Source of the DNA: Crossaster papposus
Taxonomy: Eukaryota; Echinodermata; Asteroidea; Velatida; Solasteridae
Direction of reading: 5' to 3'
Length of the DNA: 64,000 nt
Assembly (NCBI GenBank): GCA_037893245.1
Contig: JBAIAA010000412.1
Coordinates: 682,001-746,000, forward strand
How positions within the stretch are numbered: the stretch's first letter is position 1; each line of letters starts with the position of its first letter. The position numbers and the translations under genes are program-made. The notes beneath the pieces are model-generated. The model did not search any database. It was given only the letters and a program-made list of their open reading frames with translations, and was not told where the DNA came from. Below, in pieces: positions 57,401 through 64,000 of this stretch.

Positions 57401-60400
57401 GAGTGCTAGGATGATCTAGGTATGAGGAACTATAGGCTATGCCCTAGAGAGGAGGGCATGGACTGGAGGGGGACCTCTTGGGTCGAGTGGAGTGCTAGGA
57501 TGATCTAGGTATGAGGAACTATAGGCTATGCCCTAGAGAGGAGGGCATGGACTGGAGGGGGACCTCTTGGGTCGAGTGGAGTGCTAGGATGATCTAGGTA
57601 TGAGGAACTATAGGCTATGCCCTAGAGAGGAGGGCATGGACTGGAGGGGGACCTCTTGGGTCGAGTGGAGTGCTAGGATGATCTAGGTATGAGGAACTAT
57701 AGGCTATGCCCTAGAGAGGAGGGCATGGACTGGAGGGGGACCTCTTGGGTCGAGTGGAGTGCTAGGATGATTTAGGTATGAGGAACTATAGGCTATGCCC
57801 TAGAGAGGAGGGCATGGACTGGAGGGGGACCTCTTGGGTCGAGTGGAGTGCTAGGATGATCTAGGTATGAGGAACTATAGGCTATGCCCTAGAGAGGAGG
57901 GCATGGACTGGAGGGGGACCTCTTGGGTCGAGTGGAGTGCTAGGATGATCTAGGTATGAGGAACTATAGGCTATGCCCTAGAGAGGAGGGCATGGACTGG
58001 AGGGGGACCTCTTGGGTCGAGTGGAGTGCTAGGATGATCTAGGTATGAGGAACTATAGGCTATGCCCTAGAGAGGAGGGCATGGACTGGAGGGGGACCTC
58101 TTGGGTCGAGTGGAGTGCTAGGATGATCTAGGTATGAGGAACTATAGGCTATGCCCTAGAGAGGAGGGCATGGACTGGAGGGGGACCTCTTGGGTCGAGT
58201 GGAGTGCTAGGATGATCTAGGTATGAGGAACTATAGGCTATGCCCTAGAGAGGAGGGCATGGACTGGAGGGGAACCTCTTGGGTCGAGTGGGGTGCTAGG
58301 ATGATTTAGGTATGAGGAACTAAGGCTATGCCCTAGAGAGGAGGGCATGGACTGGAGGGGAACTTCTTGGGTCGAGTGGGGTGCTAGGATGATTTAGGTA
58401 TGAGGAACTAAGGCTATGCCCTAGAGAGGAGGGCATGGACTGGAGGAACCTCTTGGGTCGAGTGGGGAGCAAGGATAATCTAGGTATCAACAAATAATTC
58501 CAAATTTTTTACTGGAAAAACTAAGTTAGCTGCGTATACGGAGTCAATTCTTTCAGGACTGGAGAGGGGAGGAAATAAAAGGGGAAAACATAATAGCTGC
58601 GGCCAATTGACAAGAAATGTAATGACTTTTATATGAATTGCAAAAAAAATGGAAATATGCATTTTTGTGAGTCAAAACCATGGTTTCCCTTGGCATGAAG
58701 GACTGCACAGTTAAATTTTTAACAATTTTGTTTTAGTCAAATACCTTTTTAGCACATCTAGCATGAAAACAATTCAAAGCATTTATACCACTACCATATT
58801 AAGTACAACATTCGCCGCAAAAAGGACAGAACCCCCTCTACATGACCTTAGATACATAAAGTCGTTCTACCATATTCTAGGACAATGTGGCTCTACAACC
58901 ATTTTGTTCAACAAAGGTTTTCTCATACAAAATATTTCAACATTTCTAAATTAAAAACAAAAAACCGAGGTAGAGTTTTTGTACCTTGGTTTCTCCCTCT
59001 ACTTCCAGAGTGAAGTTATTGGTATTGGAGCAGCTAGGAGTTAGCTCTAGGGTCTCCTCTGTAGGGTTACTGAGTGTGATGAACTGACGGCTCCATTTAC
59101 CCAACTCACACTCCATGTGGGGGAGTACGGTAGGGGCCGGGGGCTCGGCGGTCAGGCTTAGGGTGTACCAGAACTCGCCCACAGTCTCGTTCTGGAAGAT
59201 AAGGCTGGAAGCAAAGACAATTACAGAGTAAAACTCCTGTTAAATTGTGGTTAAAGGGATCGTATATGTTTGGTAATTGGAACCCATTGTTTGTTTCAAT
59301 CCTATATAGTTATAGATATATACCATACAACTAACCTGTAAACATTTCATTTTAAAAGGTGGTAGCGATTTTGAGATATTGCCGAAAATCTGGAGCGGTT
59401 ATGTCCACGCAGGAAGAATAATCTGTATTGGAATACACAATCTGAGAAACGTCACTGCAGTAACGCTTCTCAGATTCAAATTTTTGGGAGTAAAAAGTGT
59501 TTTCTTTTTCCATAACCGCAGTACTTCGAAGTGAAAAGTTTCTAAAAATGCATTATACTATCCAAAGCTGCTGTACTTCTTACCAAGTAAGTTTTTATTG
59601 CCATTAATTTTTGGAGTAATTACCAAACGTATACGATCCAATTAAGTGTACATGTAAAATTCCATTTGCTTCAGTAACGACAGTTTGGTTTTGTTAGCTT
59701 GTTGACATTTAATACTGGATGTCTCATGTTTTGACGGGTTTAATCGACTGATGATTTTCTCTCACCTTCCCTCAGATTTGCCAACAATTGCCGGTGCATA
59801 CACCAACTGATACATCCGCTTCTCTTCTTGTGTCAACGTCACCTCCCCCTCCCCTCTTAGCCCCTCCCCCTCGACGACCGTCGAGAACGTCAGATCGTTG
59901 ACCGTCGGGTTGAAGATCTCGACCTCCATGGCCATGGCCGACTGCGCCGCACAGACGATCGCGATGTTGCGTTCGGGCGGGGGCGGACTACAACGCGCCT
60001 CGAGGGAGTACCAGACCCGGTAGCCAGGTTTGGATTGGTGGAGGCGGATGGAGGCGGAGCTTGACGAGGACTTGCCGCTGATTGGTCGCTTGTCGGAGTC
60101 CAGGCAGGAAGGGGCGTCGCTGTCTTCAGTCGATTGCTCATCTCTGTAGTACAGATGGAAAGTGAATTTCTTGTTGGGTTGGAAAATTTAGACAAAATGT
60201 TTCAAATGAACATCTAAATGGTAAACTCTATTGTTAAAATTAATAGTAAAAAAGTATAATGTGAAAGTTTGCAGTGTGACGTAGCGATGTTCAGATGAAC
60301 ATGTGTACATCCAACATTTCAAACATTATGCTTTTTGAAAGGCAATTAGAAGGGTCAACATTAATGTTATCTAAATTTCACGTTTTCCAAATTTACGTTT

Positions 60401-63400
60401 ACGCAAACCAAATTTACAGATCAATATTACTAAAATCAGCTTAGGCCAGAAAGAAACAGAATCAATGTCGTAGAATGTCAACACTTTTTAACTTACTTTA
60501 GATTTCCTGTGCCGCCAGCAATGAAGGACAGGATGCCTCGGAATGTACCCCGTTTCCATGGCGATACAGTGATGACGTAATCAGCCTCCTTGCCCGGTAG
60601 AACGGTGACACTTGGCACGGTGCCATTGACGAAGGAGAGATCAGACACGGCGCGGTAGGTCAGCTTGTGTTGGGTGACGTTAGGGACGCGAATCACACGC
60701 TTCACACTGTGACAGAAGAAAAAAAGACAGGTTGAAAAGAATAGTAAACACATCAAACTTTTACAACGGTTTTTCCTAATTTATGGAAAAGATTCAGATA
60801 GAAAAAGGGTATTTGATGCAATTTTGTCAACAAGAAATTGCAAGTCGTTGCAAATCTTCACAAGCCAATCACAAGTTAAGCTGTAAATAATTTGTTTAAA
60901 CGATTACAAAGTTACATTGTTCATGTGAGCTCTTATGACTATACTTTTGAATCGACTTGTGTTGACATCAAATCTGTGTGATAATGGAACTATTTTTCTG
61001 TTCCCGATTTCAAGAGATTGTTATTTAGACAATGTCGAACAGTTCTGACTTTTTGAAATTGTCAGTCGCAGTGAAGTGATAAATCGTGTGCACAGTCTAT
61101 CGAAAATAGGTCACTTCATCAGTGGTGTGGAAACCAAAATTGTGCCGCGTCTGTCAAGAAGTTCCTTTTGCCATTTGTGTACTTACGATTGGCGAACCTG
61201 ACAGTCTAAGATGACGTGATCCAGAGCCAGAGGTTTCTGTCCTTCTCCCTTCAGTCGGAAATGATGCTCTGTGCCGTCCTCGCTGTTAGTCAATACCAAC
61301 TTGCCCTGCAAGCAACAGAATAATTATAGGTCTAATTTTTACTCTAGGACATATGCTATCAACAAAATAAATTGGGAAATGAAGTCTAAAACACCAAACC
61401 TTACACTTTGTTATCTGTTTGAAGCTGGAGTAGACCATTTGTCAGTCAGTTGAGCATTTCTATCGTTTGAAGTAGAAAAAGTGTTCAAAATCTTTTTAAC
61501 CAGTTCACGCTAGAGGACGTATATAAACGCAAAGTTTTCCCCAGATTCAAAACGGATGACGCATAAACATGTCACGAGCAAGGCCGGAAATGTCTGTCAG
61601 CAGCGAGCGAGGCCGGAAATGCGTGGGTGTGCTTCCCGGTACCATCGGCTTGAACCTGCCTCGGATCGAATTTCAATAAAAATAATCCTGTGCCTCGGCT
61701 CGGTGATGTTTAAATAATCCTGGCGCGAACTGGTTAATTAAACAATGAGTACATAAGAGTATCTCTCGTGGAACTGCACAGACCATCAAGATGGCAGCCG
61801 CGCAAACAGTCTATATCAAAATAACTTACAGAGACGAGGGTCTCGAAGGCTGGTCTGAACATGAGCGGATACTGTGTGGTCTGCATAGCCTTAGCCAGGA
61901 TGAAGGGAGGACCATAGAATCCCTGGCCATCAATGGAGGCAGTCAAGGGCCAATCAACACTGGTCTGATTCACCTGCAGGAAACAAACCAGAATTACCAA
62001 TCCAAATTTGGTAATTTGCATAATAGACCACCCCCATGTTGTTTTGACCAACCACAGTCATGAATTCAAATGACTTCAAATTATTAACTAGGTGTAGGAC
62101 AAAGTTAACACCCTGTACAACTTGTCTGTTTTGTTTTTCCAAAATACATTCTGCTTTTATCCCTGGAACCTTCCTGAATCTATAAAAATCATCCACCGAT
62201 AGCAAATTCTATGAACCCAAGGTTGCAAGGGGTTCCAAATGCCTTGTATCGACGGCAAATCTTCCTCAATCCAACAAAATCTTGGTTTTTGAAGGCTTTT
62301 GAAGGGATTCAGATCAAAGAACACTACATGGAATCGCTACACGACAGTGAATGACTTACGAGTGGTATTTCCTGTGATACCGACTGATGCACCGGCGCAG
62401 TGAACTCTATCTGTGCTGCGTTGCCCTCAGGGTTGACTGTACACTCAATCAGATAGACGCGGATGTCGTTGGGTGATCTTAGAACCACTCGGCATGGGTA
62501 GTGACCGGCAGTCTTGGGGGTGAATTTGACCGACAGACTGACCGTACCGTCATCCAGAATCACGCCTGTTGACCCAAAAGGGTTGTTACAACTAATAATA
62601 TAGTAACCCAACGAATAATGTATCACCAACCGATAATGTCAGACAAATTGACCGATACTGTCCTCATACAATAATGAAACAACAAATGACCGATAGTGTA
62701 GTAACTTTTACTACAATGTCGGTCAATTTCGGTTAGGACCGATAATGTATAACAATTGACCGATAGTACTTGTAGTACATTTTACTCCCAGTCAATTTGT
62801 TGTTACATTATCGGCTAGTGATACAGTATCGGTCAATTTGTGTGACAATATCAATTGGTGATAGAAGGGTATATAAATGAAGTGACCAGATTACAAGTTG
62901 ATCAGCGAAATGTGTAGCTGTTGGACTAGTCTATATGCTTTGTGACAGTTATTAATGAACAATAGATGAATTGGTCTTCACAGTTTGTCATGTCAAACTA
63001 CCTCGATTCTTTTATTGATAAATAGTGACTTAAAGTTGTAGTAGACCATTTGTCACTTGTGCATTTTGATCGTTTGAAGCAGCAAAAATTAAAATTTAAA
63101 AAAAAGGTGTATGACAACTATTACCTGACAAAGTTTTGGCTCTGTGAATGCTGTATTCCAAGAAAATAATATTGTAAGATTTCAATTTTGACTAACTACT
63201 TCTTGTCACTTAATTGAAATTTCCAAAAATACTTCTCTGAGATGCATCTTTGGACTTTGTTTACTATTTTCTTCAAAATGACCGTATGCCAGAAGGAATA
63301 ATTTTACAGGGAGTTTATAGAGTCTTCAATAACATGAACTAAGCTTTTCACCTCCTAGTCCAATAAGTTCCCTATACCCTAGGACACTTAGTTCTCCAGC

Positions 63401-64000
63401 CTATGGGTTCTCTTTACCCTTGACAACCTTCCCCTTCGCCCCCTTCCTTCACACTGACGCGCACCAGTGATAATCCAGCATCCTCCACGTCCTACTTGAG
63501 TACCTCTGATTTCATCTTCTTACGCTTCACTGCTTCCAGGCTCCATATATTCTAGCTTAATCATATACTGTCCGAAACGTTGAGTTCCATCCGGTTCTTT
63601 TCAGAACCAGACAACTCACAAAAGAGAACTACCACATATTGCTACCACAAACGACTTCTCTTAATATCTAAATAAGTTATCTAAACAATTAGTTAGTTGG
63701 TTACTTTTTCGATAGCTGCTAAAAGTAATTGTTTGCAAAAAAAACACCAGATGTCCTGTATTAAAGTTGGATTTGGATGTTCGATATTGACGAGACATTT
63801 TGGCAAGTTCCCACCTGTACTTCCGACAAGCCCTGCTGGTGAGCGCTCCACCGTCTGACCGTTGGCGGCAATCTCCGCAGCAGACTTGGGCTTCAGGGTC
63901 AAAGGTGAAGGGACAAAGAGAGACGATGGTGTCTCAAAGTACTTGGAGTTGACCTCCACCGTGAAGTGAGTGCCGTCAGGCCTGTCTGATTTGGAGTTTG
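44838..64000 (-). CDS. CFAP47: CFAP47, C-terminal third (14 exons, continues past right edge)
   Basis: Fourteen minus-strand exons: 63815-64000+, 62360-62565, 61830-61973, 61187-61305, 60497-60706, 59766-60143, 58985-59204, 56262-56523, 55427-55685, 54412-54683, 53610-53781, 52425-52586, 46739-46907 and 44838-45044 (stop 44838-44840). Every junction is GT-AG and every phase agrees, giving about 987 codons. The product is a string of beta-rich ASH/Ig-like modules, ending DMQWTYSLIGVTPEYVPP and then NYILENLKLTTTAVSS. These match the conserved C-terminus of cilia- and flagella-associated protein 47, a large axonemal protein linked in mammals to sperm flagella. Introns hold MITEs, SINEs, a duplicated exon end and a minisatellite made from exon 8 (numbered from the right edge). 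No disabling change seen. Confidence 0.93.
45486..45600 (+). repeat. G-rich minisatellite (~20-bp units)
   Basis: GGGGGTAGGGGGAAGGGGTG repeated about four times, then a purine-rich tail. Runs of four to seven G make G-quadruplex formation plausible; on the transcribed CFAP47 strand this reads as C-rich RNA. Confidence 0.9.
45969..46350. mobile_element. TTAA-flanked MITE, family M4 copy 2 (best copy)
   Basis: Perfect 20-bp inverted ends TTAAAGGTAGGATACACCAT. 382 bp including TTAA on both sides, in the last CFAP47 intron. No coding capacity. The TTAA target suggests a piggyBac-type mobiliser; that is inference. Confidence 0.9.
46739..46907 (-). CDS. CFAP47: CFAP47 exon 13
   Basis: Acceptor TTCTGCAG, donor GTACAA. 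Contains FVAGSDQEFTVSPQSGEL and ITVGFTPKIYGKSSQAKL, the last ASH-like module. Confidence 0.94.
46908..48068 (-). other. CFAP47 intron sequence, nothing recognised
   Basis: Part of the 5.5-kb intron between exons 12 and 13. No exon, RNA gene or clear repeat seen. Confidence 0.5.
48069..48352. mobile_element. MITE M1 copy 2
   Basis: Near-identical to 7040-7320, with the same inverted ends (CCAAATAGGCACTTGGGG) and the same inner dyad near 48258-48285. It lies in a CFAP47 intron. Confidence 0.85.
48421..48495. repeat. (ATT)n tract with T-run and G-run
   Basis: About ten ATT units followed by T-rich runs and a G-run; simple low-complexity DNA. Confidence 0.9.
48672..48745 (-). mobile_element. 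tRNA-like head of a SINE (not a working tRNA)
   Basis: Minus strand: an A-box-like ATAGCTCAGTTTGTAGA and B-box-like GGTTAAAATCC about 30 bp later. A tRNA-like layout with mismatches in the B box and no good acceptor stem, so I call it a decayed tRNA-derived SINE. Confidence 0.55.
49380..49621. mobile_element. MITE M7 copy 1 (GGGCCAATTTCA termini)
   Basis: Long inverted termini: GGGCCAATTTCACGGAG and CTCCGTGAAATTGGCCC, with inner TGCTAAGCACAAAAATTTGC and its near-inverse. From memory, elements with this terminus are common in echinoderm genomes. Confidence 0.88.
50176..50418. mobile_element. MITE M7 copy 2 (GGGCCAATTTCA termini)
   Basis: GGGGCCAATTTCATAGAGCT at the left; TCTGAAATTGACCCC at the right. 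The subterminal TAAGCACA and GCTAAGCACA motifs are inverted. Confidence 0.85.
50419..52017 (-). other. CFAP47 intron sequence, mostly unassigned
   Basis: Contains a C-run at 51336-51350 and short blocks shared with 38.3-38.5 kb (CTATACCCTATACACC on the minus strand). No exon recognised; open frames here are short and lack splice context. Confidence 0.45.
52018..52198 (+). mobile_element. tRNA-derived SINE S1, copy 2
   Basis: Same family as 43622-43795: GTTGGCGTAGCGGTTCTTTC, B box GGTTCAAATCTGG, then CCCTGCCTGACTCTGTGGGT. It lies in a CFAP47 intron, antisense to the gene. Confidence 0.85.
52425..52586 (-). CDS. CFAP47: CFAP47 exon 12
   Basis: Acceptor GTCTAG, donor GTAAGA. Contains GGVWRYPLRFTSTEPTVDD and LNKESSVGFRLTSQ. 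Confidence 0.92.
52827..52975. mobile_element. Fold-back element, near-perfect 149-bp hairpin
   Basis: Arms of about 70 bp (ACCCAGCACGAGTAAATAAG ... and its inverse) around a ~10-nt centre. AAATGTG occurs immediately left and three bases right, a possible target duplication. It lies in the intron between CFAP47 exons 11 and 12. Confidence 0.9.
53610..53781 (-). CDS. CFAP47: CFAP47 exon 11
   Basis: Acceptor CTTTCAG, donor GTGAGT. Contains HAVSLNLVRKQRDKLSGVV. Two bases carried at each end. Confidence 0.92.
54037..54411 (-). repeat. Two extra tandem copies of the CFAP47 exon 10 end
   Basis: Copies of the exon's last ~68 bp lie at about 54058-54125 and 54227-54293, with intron sequence between them also repeated (CTATGTCTAGGTTTCT, GGTTCATA, AATCACTGT). 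Spacing is about 170-190 bp. The copy at 54058 keeps a good donor (AAG|GTATTA); the middle copy has lost it. Confidence 0.85.
54412..54683 (-). CDS. CFAP47: CFAP47 exon 10
   Basis: Acceptor GATTTCAG, donor GTATAT. Contains QGGLCDIRWLYPIHGIPES and ends TDGVVVGE. Its last ~68 bp and donor are duplicated twice in the following intron. Confidence 0.92.
54870..55035 (-). mobile_element. tRNA-derived SINE S2
   Basis: On the minus strand GGCTCGGGTTCGATTCCCAG is a good B box. It is followed by GGACCATTATGTGAG and a repeated AAGGGTTTTTCTC tail. It lies in the intron between CFAP47 exons 9 and 10, in the same orientation as the gene. Confidence 0.7.
55427..55685 (-). CDS. CFAP47: CFAP47 exon 9
   Basis: Acceptor CAATCCTAG, donor GTAAGA. 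Contains CLLLKHTTGISVGPKSTLD. The acceptor was chosen because it restores phase with exon 8 (one base carried) and gives LSDNTDLLDRARNKLE; an alternative AG 38 bp upstream would shift the frame. Confidence 0.9.
55835..56050. mobile_element. Diverged M3 MITE, inverted copy
   Basis: Reverse-orientation match to 44496-44738, including GGTTGCTGACAGATATTTCC and GTGTATACACATCCTCCG. It lies in the intron between exons 8 and 9. Confidence 0.65.
56262..56523 (-). CDS. CFAP47: CFAP47 exon 8 (source of the minisatellite)
   Basis: Acceptor CTGCCTAG, donor GTAAGC, phase 0 in. Starts IILAPHSTQEVPLQFMPSSL and contains GDWVFMASGTGLTPTPLDP. Its acceptor and first ~50-60 coding bases are the template for the array at 56524-58490. 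Confidence 0.93.
56524..58490 (-). repeat. Exon-derived minisatellite, 21 units of 88-113 bp
   Basis: Using GCATGG or its equivalent as a marker, units start at 56587, 56700 and 56811 (spacing 111-113 bp), then from 56922 every 89 bp to 58257, then 58345 and 58433 (88 bp). Each unit holds CFAP47 exon 8's acceptor, its first codons and intron sequence. The short units lack ~22 bp of the intron part (CAGATCATTAGAAACTGG). Fifteen of 21 keep the AG of the acceptor (CCTAG) and six read CCTAA. Confidence 0.95.
58985..59204 (-). CDS. CFAP47: CFAP47 exon 7
   Basis: Acceptor GCTTCCAG, donor GTACAA. Contains SRQFITLSNPTEETLELT. Ends in phase 0, just before the intron that holds the minisatellite. Confidence 0.92.
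59251..59645. mobile_element. TTAA-flanked MITE M8
   Basis: GGATCGTATATGTTTGGTAA at the left and the inverse of GGATCGTATACGTTTGGTAA at the right, with TTAA at both ends. It lies in a CFAP47 intron. An inner dyad (TCTGAGAA...TTCTCAGA) lies near 59441-59474. Confidence 0.85.
59766..60143 (-). CDS. CFAP47: CFAP47 exon 6
   Basis: 378 bp, the longest exon here. It starts with an acidic and serine-rich linker (DEQSTEDSDAP), then GYRVWYSLEARCSPPPP and MAMEVEIFNPTVNDLTF. GC-rich compared with its neighbours. Acceptor GTACTACAG, donor GTGAGA. Confidence 0.9.
60497..60706 (-). CDS. CFAP47: CFAP47 exon 5
   Basis: Acceptor TGTCACAG, donor GTAAGT. Contains LPGKEADYVITVSPWKRG, typical of the inter-module beta strand in this protein. 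Confidence 0.93.
61187..61305 (-). CDS. CFAP47: CFAP47 exon 4
   Basis: Acceptor CTTGCAG, donor GTAAGT. Contains EHHFRLKGEGQKPLALDH. Two bases carried over. Confidence 0.92.
61496..61737. mobile_element. MITE M3 copy 2, in a CFAP47 intron
   Basis: TTAACCAGTTCACGCTAGAG at the left and GGCGCGAACTGGTTAA at the right. Inserted between CFAP47 exons 3 and 4. Confidence 0.88.
61830..61973 (-). CDS. CFAP47: CFAP47 exon 3
   Basis: 144 bp, phase 0 at both ends, with acceptor CCTGCAG and donor GTAAGT. Contains DGQGFYGPPFILAKAMQT. Confidence 0.92.
62360..62565 (-). CDS. CFAP47: CFAP47 exon 2
   Basis: Acceptor GTCAACAG, donor GTAAGT. Contains LDDGTVSLSVKFTPKTAG and the strand-loop pattern of an ASH-like module. 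Ends in phase 0. Confidence 0.92.
62600..62870. repeat. Clustered inverted motifs GACCGATA(A/G)T / ACATTATCGG
   Basis: At least eight copies of a ~10-bp motif in both orientations within 270 bp, forming nested partial palindromes. It lies in the CFAP47 intron directly upstream of exon 2. Probably the ends and remains of a fold-back MITE. Confidence 0.7.
62871..63814 (-). other. CFAP47 intron sequence
   Basis: No exon recognised. A short block near 63040-63085 (AGTAGACCATTTGTCA ... ATCGTTTGAAG) recurs near 61428-61472, so it is part of a dispersed repeat. Confidence 0.45.
63815..64000 (-). CDS. CFAP47: CFAP47 exon 1 of window (partial)
   Basis: Encodes HFTVEVNSKYFETPSSLF and ERSPAGLVGST; donor GTGGGA. 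One base carried over. The 5' end is beyond the window. Confidence 0.9.

Overview
The window is animal nuclear DNA. Genes are split by canonical GT-AG introns, coding density is very low, and transposons make up much of the sequence. The mix of Gypsy, RTE/CR1-like LINEs, a Penelope-like fragment, a tyrosine-recombinase-type split-repeat element, many TTAA-flanked MITEs and tRNA-derived SINEs, with BLTP1 and CFAP47 as host genes, suggests a marine invertebrate deuterostome. An echinoderm is my best guess, from memory of repeat families; no search was run.

Layout. 0.5-1.7 kb (+): the last three exons of an unrecognised coiled-coil-like gene. 3.5-6.4 kb: a dead LINE (-) split by a 2.36 kb element whose terminal repeats are ordered A1-B1A2-B2, the split-direct-repeat layout of Ngaro/PAT-type retroelements. 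6.8-11.3 kb (+): the last two exons of a BLTP1 (KIAA1109/tweek) gene, followed by scrambled and decayed extra copies of its 3' exons. 11.6-15.4 kb: a Gypsy element with a 5-bp target duplication, inverted rather than direct LTR termini, and a 638-bp Harbinger-like MITE inside its reverse transcriptase. 15.5-25.6 kb: Gypsy, LINE and Penelope-like relics. 26.4-33.4 kb: a diverged tandem duplication, a third remnant of the BLTP1 last exon, and 535 perfect copies of an 11-bp repeat.

33.4-41.8 kb is AT-rich, without recognisable genes, and holds local duplications and MITEs. 41.8-43.3 kb (-) has candidate exons of a small unrecognised conserved gene. 44.8-64.0 kb (-) holds 14 phase-consistent 3' exons of CFAP47, about 987 codons up to the stop; the gene continues beyond the right edge. 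Its introns carry MITEs, SINEs, a duplicated exon end, and a minisatellite of 21 units copied from the acceptor end of one of its own exons.

The host genes are independent. BLTP1 proteins carry lipid at membrane contacts, and CFAP47 is an axonemal (sperm flagellum) protein. Most of the interest lies in how host exon ends have been copied and amplified into tandem repeats, and in the unusual structures of two retroelements.
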